From contig NZ_JAPCKJ010000001.1 in the NCBI RefSeq assembly GCF_034439435.1, positions 992,001 to 1,056,000 on the forward strand: 64,000 bases of DNA, written 5' to 3'. Both the position numbers and the translations under genes were made by a program. The DNA comes from Sarcina sp034439435 (lineage in GTDB: Bacteria; Bacillota; Clostridia; Clostridiales; Clostridiaceae). Of this stretch, positions 63,182-64,000 are shown piece by piece (position 1 is the first letter of the stretch; every line of letters begins with the position of its first letter). The notes under the pieces are model-generated. The model was not told the origin of the DNA and made no database searches. It was given only the letters and a program-made list of their open reading frames with translations.

Positions 63182-64000
63182 TTAATTAAGAAATTTATTT
63201 ATATCCTCTAAAACCATGTTAGGTTGAAGTGATATATTTATTCCATTAGCTATTATTTTTGAAACTGATTCTATTACATCATCTATTTCCTTTGGGGTAA
63301 CCATTAAATCTCCAACATAAGGATTTAAAAGACTTTTTATCATAATTCCCTTTTCATTTTTGTCTATATTATTTAATATATTATAAAATTCTTTTCCCTC
63401 TTCTGCTTGCTTTATCATTTCATCTAGAACTAAATCCATAGCATCATTGGCAATTGTCGCCGCATCTACCACCGTTGGAACTCCTAATGCAATAACTGGA
63501 ATACCTAAACTCTCTTCGTTAATTTGCATTCTATGATTACCAACTCCTGCCCCAGGTGATATTCCTGTATTACTTATTTGAATAGTTCTTGCAACTCTTT
63601 CAAGTTTTCTTGAAGCTAATGCATCAATACAAACCACCAAATCTGGTTTTATTTTATCAACTAAGGATTTAATAATTTCTCCTGTTTCAATACCTGTTAT
63701 ACCTAAAACTCCCGGTGCAATGGCACATACTGGTCTAACAGAATCGTCTATTACTTCTGGCATAACCTTCTTTAAATGTCTTGTAACCATAAGCTTACCT
63801 ACTACCTTAGGTCCTATAGCATCTGGAGTAACATTCCAGTTTCCAAGTCCAACAACTAAGGCTGTTCTATCCTCTGGTAAATTAATAAGCTCCTCTAAAG
63901 AACTTGCCACTACATGGGATACTTCATCCATTATCCCTCCATCATAATGAGTATATTCAGGAATATCTATGGTAACATATCTTCCAATAGGTTTTCCCAT
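63182..64000 (-). CDS. gpr: Germination protease GPR, 5' end cut by window edge
   Basis: The C-terminal 272 residues of GPR, the aspartic-like protease that degrades small acid-soluble spore proteins at germination. The frame is open to the window edge; the Met at 64000 is internal, since GPR starts with an N-terminal propeptide before the segment LGKP.GRYVTIDIP. Conserved blocks GLGNWNVTPDAIGPKVV, CAIAPGVLGITGIETGEI and GVPTVVDAATIANDAMD are visible. Upstream of spoIIP, in the usual Firmicutes order. Confidence 0.95.
   Translation of the reverse strand: MGKPIGRYVTIDIPEYTHYDGGIMDEVSHVVASSLEELINLPEDRTALVVGLGNWNVTPDAIGPKVVGKLMVTRHLKKVMPEVIDDSVRPVCAIAPGVLGITGIETGEIIKSLVDKIKPDLVVCIDALASRKLERVARTIQISNTGISPGAGVGNHRMQINEESLGIPVIALGVPTVVDAATIANDAMDLVLDEMIKQAEEGKEFYNILNNIDKNEKGIMIKSLLNPYVGDLMVTPKEIDDVIESVSKIIANGINISLQPNMVLEDINKFLN

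Noticed and set aside
63182..64000. Complete 272-residue GPR starting at the window edge
   Set aside because: The Met at 64000 is internal; GPR has an N-terminal propeptide of several tens of residues before this segment.
1..64000. CRISPR arrays, insertion sequences, prophage or plasmid genes
   Set aside because: No regularly spaced direct repeats, transposase, integrase or phage structural genes were found on either strand.

Overview
The window is a strongly AT-rich, low-GC Gram-positive chromosome segment that reads as a spore-forming clostridium. It carries spore genes (gpr, spoIIP, yqfC/yqfD, a CotS-type protein), clostridial gene order (hrcA-grpE-dnaK-dnaJ-prmA-rsmE-mtaB and yqfC-yqfD-pgpH-ybeY-dgkA-cdd-era-recO) and a pyruvate phosphate dikinase. 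From memory the closest match is Clostridium perfringens; this was not checked against any database. I see no phage, insertion sequence or CRISPR array. Almost all genes are on the minus strand; only three are on the plus strand.

Layout. 1-8600: two overlapping membrane histidine kinases (the first runs off the left edge), a TPR protein, an alpha/beta hydrolase, a small kinase-fold protein, tRNA-Leu(GAG), a GH8-like hydrolase and a lytic transglycosylase. 8600-17250: coaE-polA, glutaminase, a second kinase-fold protein, an M29 aminopeptidase, and a pair of membrane-anchored surface proteins, one of them NAGPA-like. 17250-21165: a possible 26-residue gene, RNase P RNA, and a queuosine-salvage operon (nucleoside hydrolase, ECF S component, radical SAM protein) behind a preQ1-I riboswitch and terminator. 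21166-32700: nif3-trmK operon, dnaG-sigA, dgt, cotS-like gene, ppdK with its CcpN-like CBS regulator. 32885-41700: the recO-era-cdd-dgkA/PAP2-ybeY-pgpH-yqfD-yqfC cluster, yqeY, rpsU and a HIT protein. 41769-44789: mtaB-rsmE-prmA. 45072-52250: two VanZ-family proteins and a seven-gene ABC transporter operon built from two tandem copies of ATPase-permease-anchored protein, ending in a YtrA-type GntR regulator, with a strong promoter overlapped by two 22-bp palindromes. 52581-57550: the heat-shock operon with CIRCE. 57654-64000: hemW, a short bL25-like protein, lepA, a YqxA-position gene, spoIIP and gpr (cut by the right edge).

Most start codons were re-chosen from Shine-Dalgarno spacing. Several are TTG or GTG, and recO appears to start at CTG. 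The observations most worth following are the duplicated ABC/GntR locus with its anchored proteins sharing the box YGxRSELGDV, the riboswitch-controlled queuosine-salvage operon, a roughly 50-bp hairpin repeat present at two intergenic sites, and the 26-codon gene next to rnpB.
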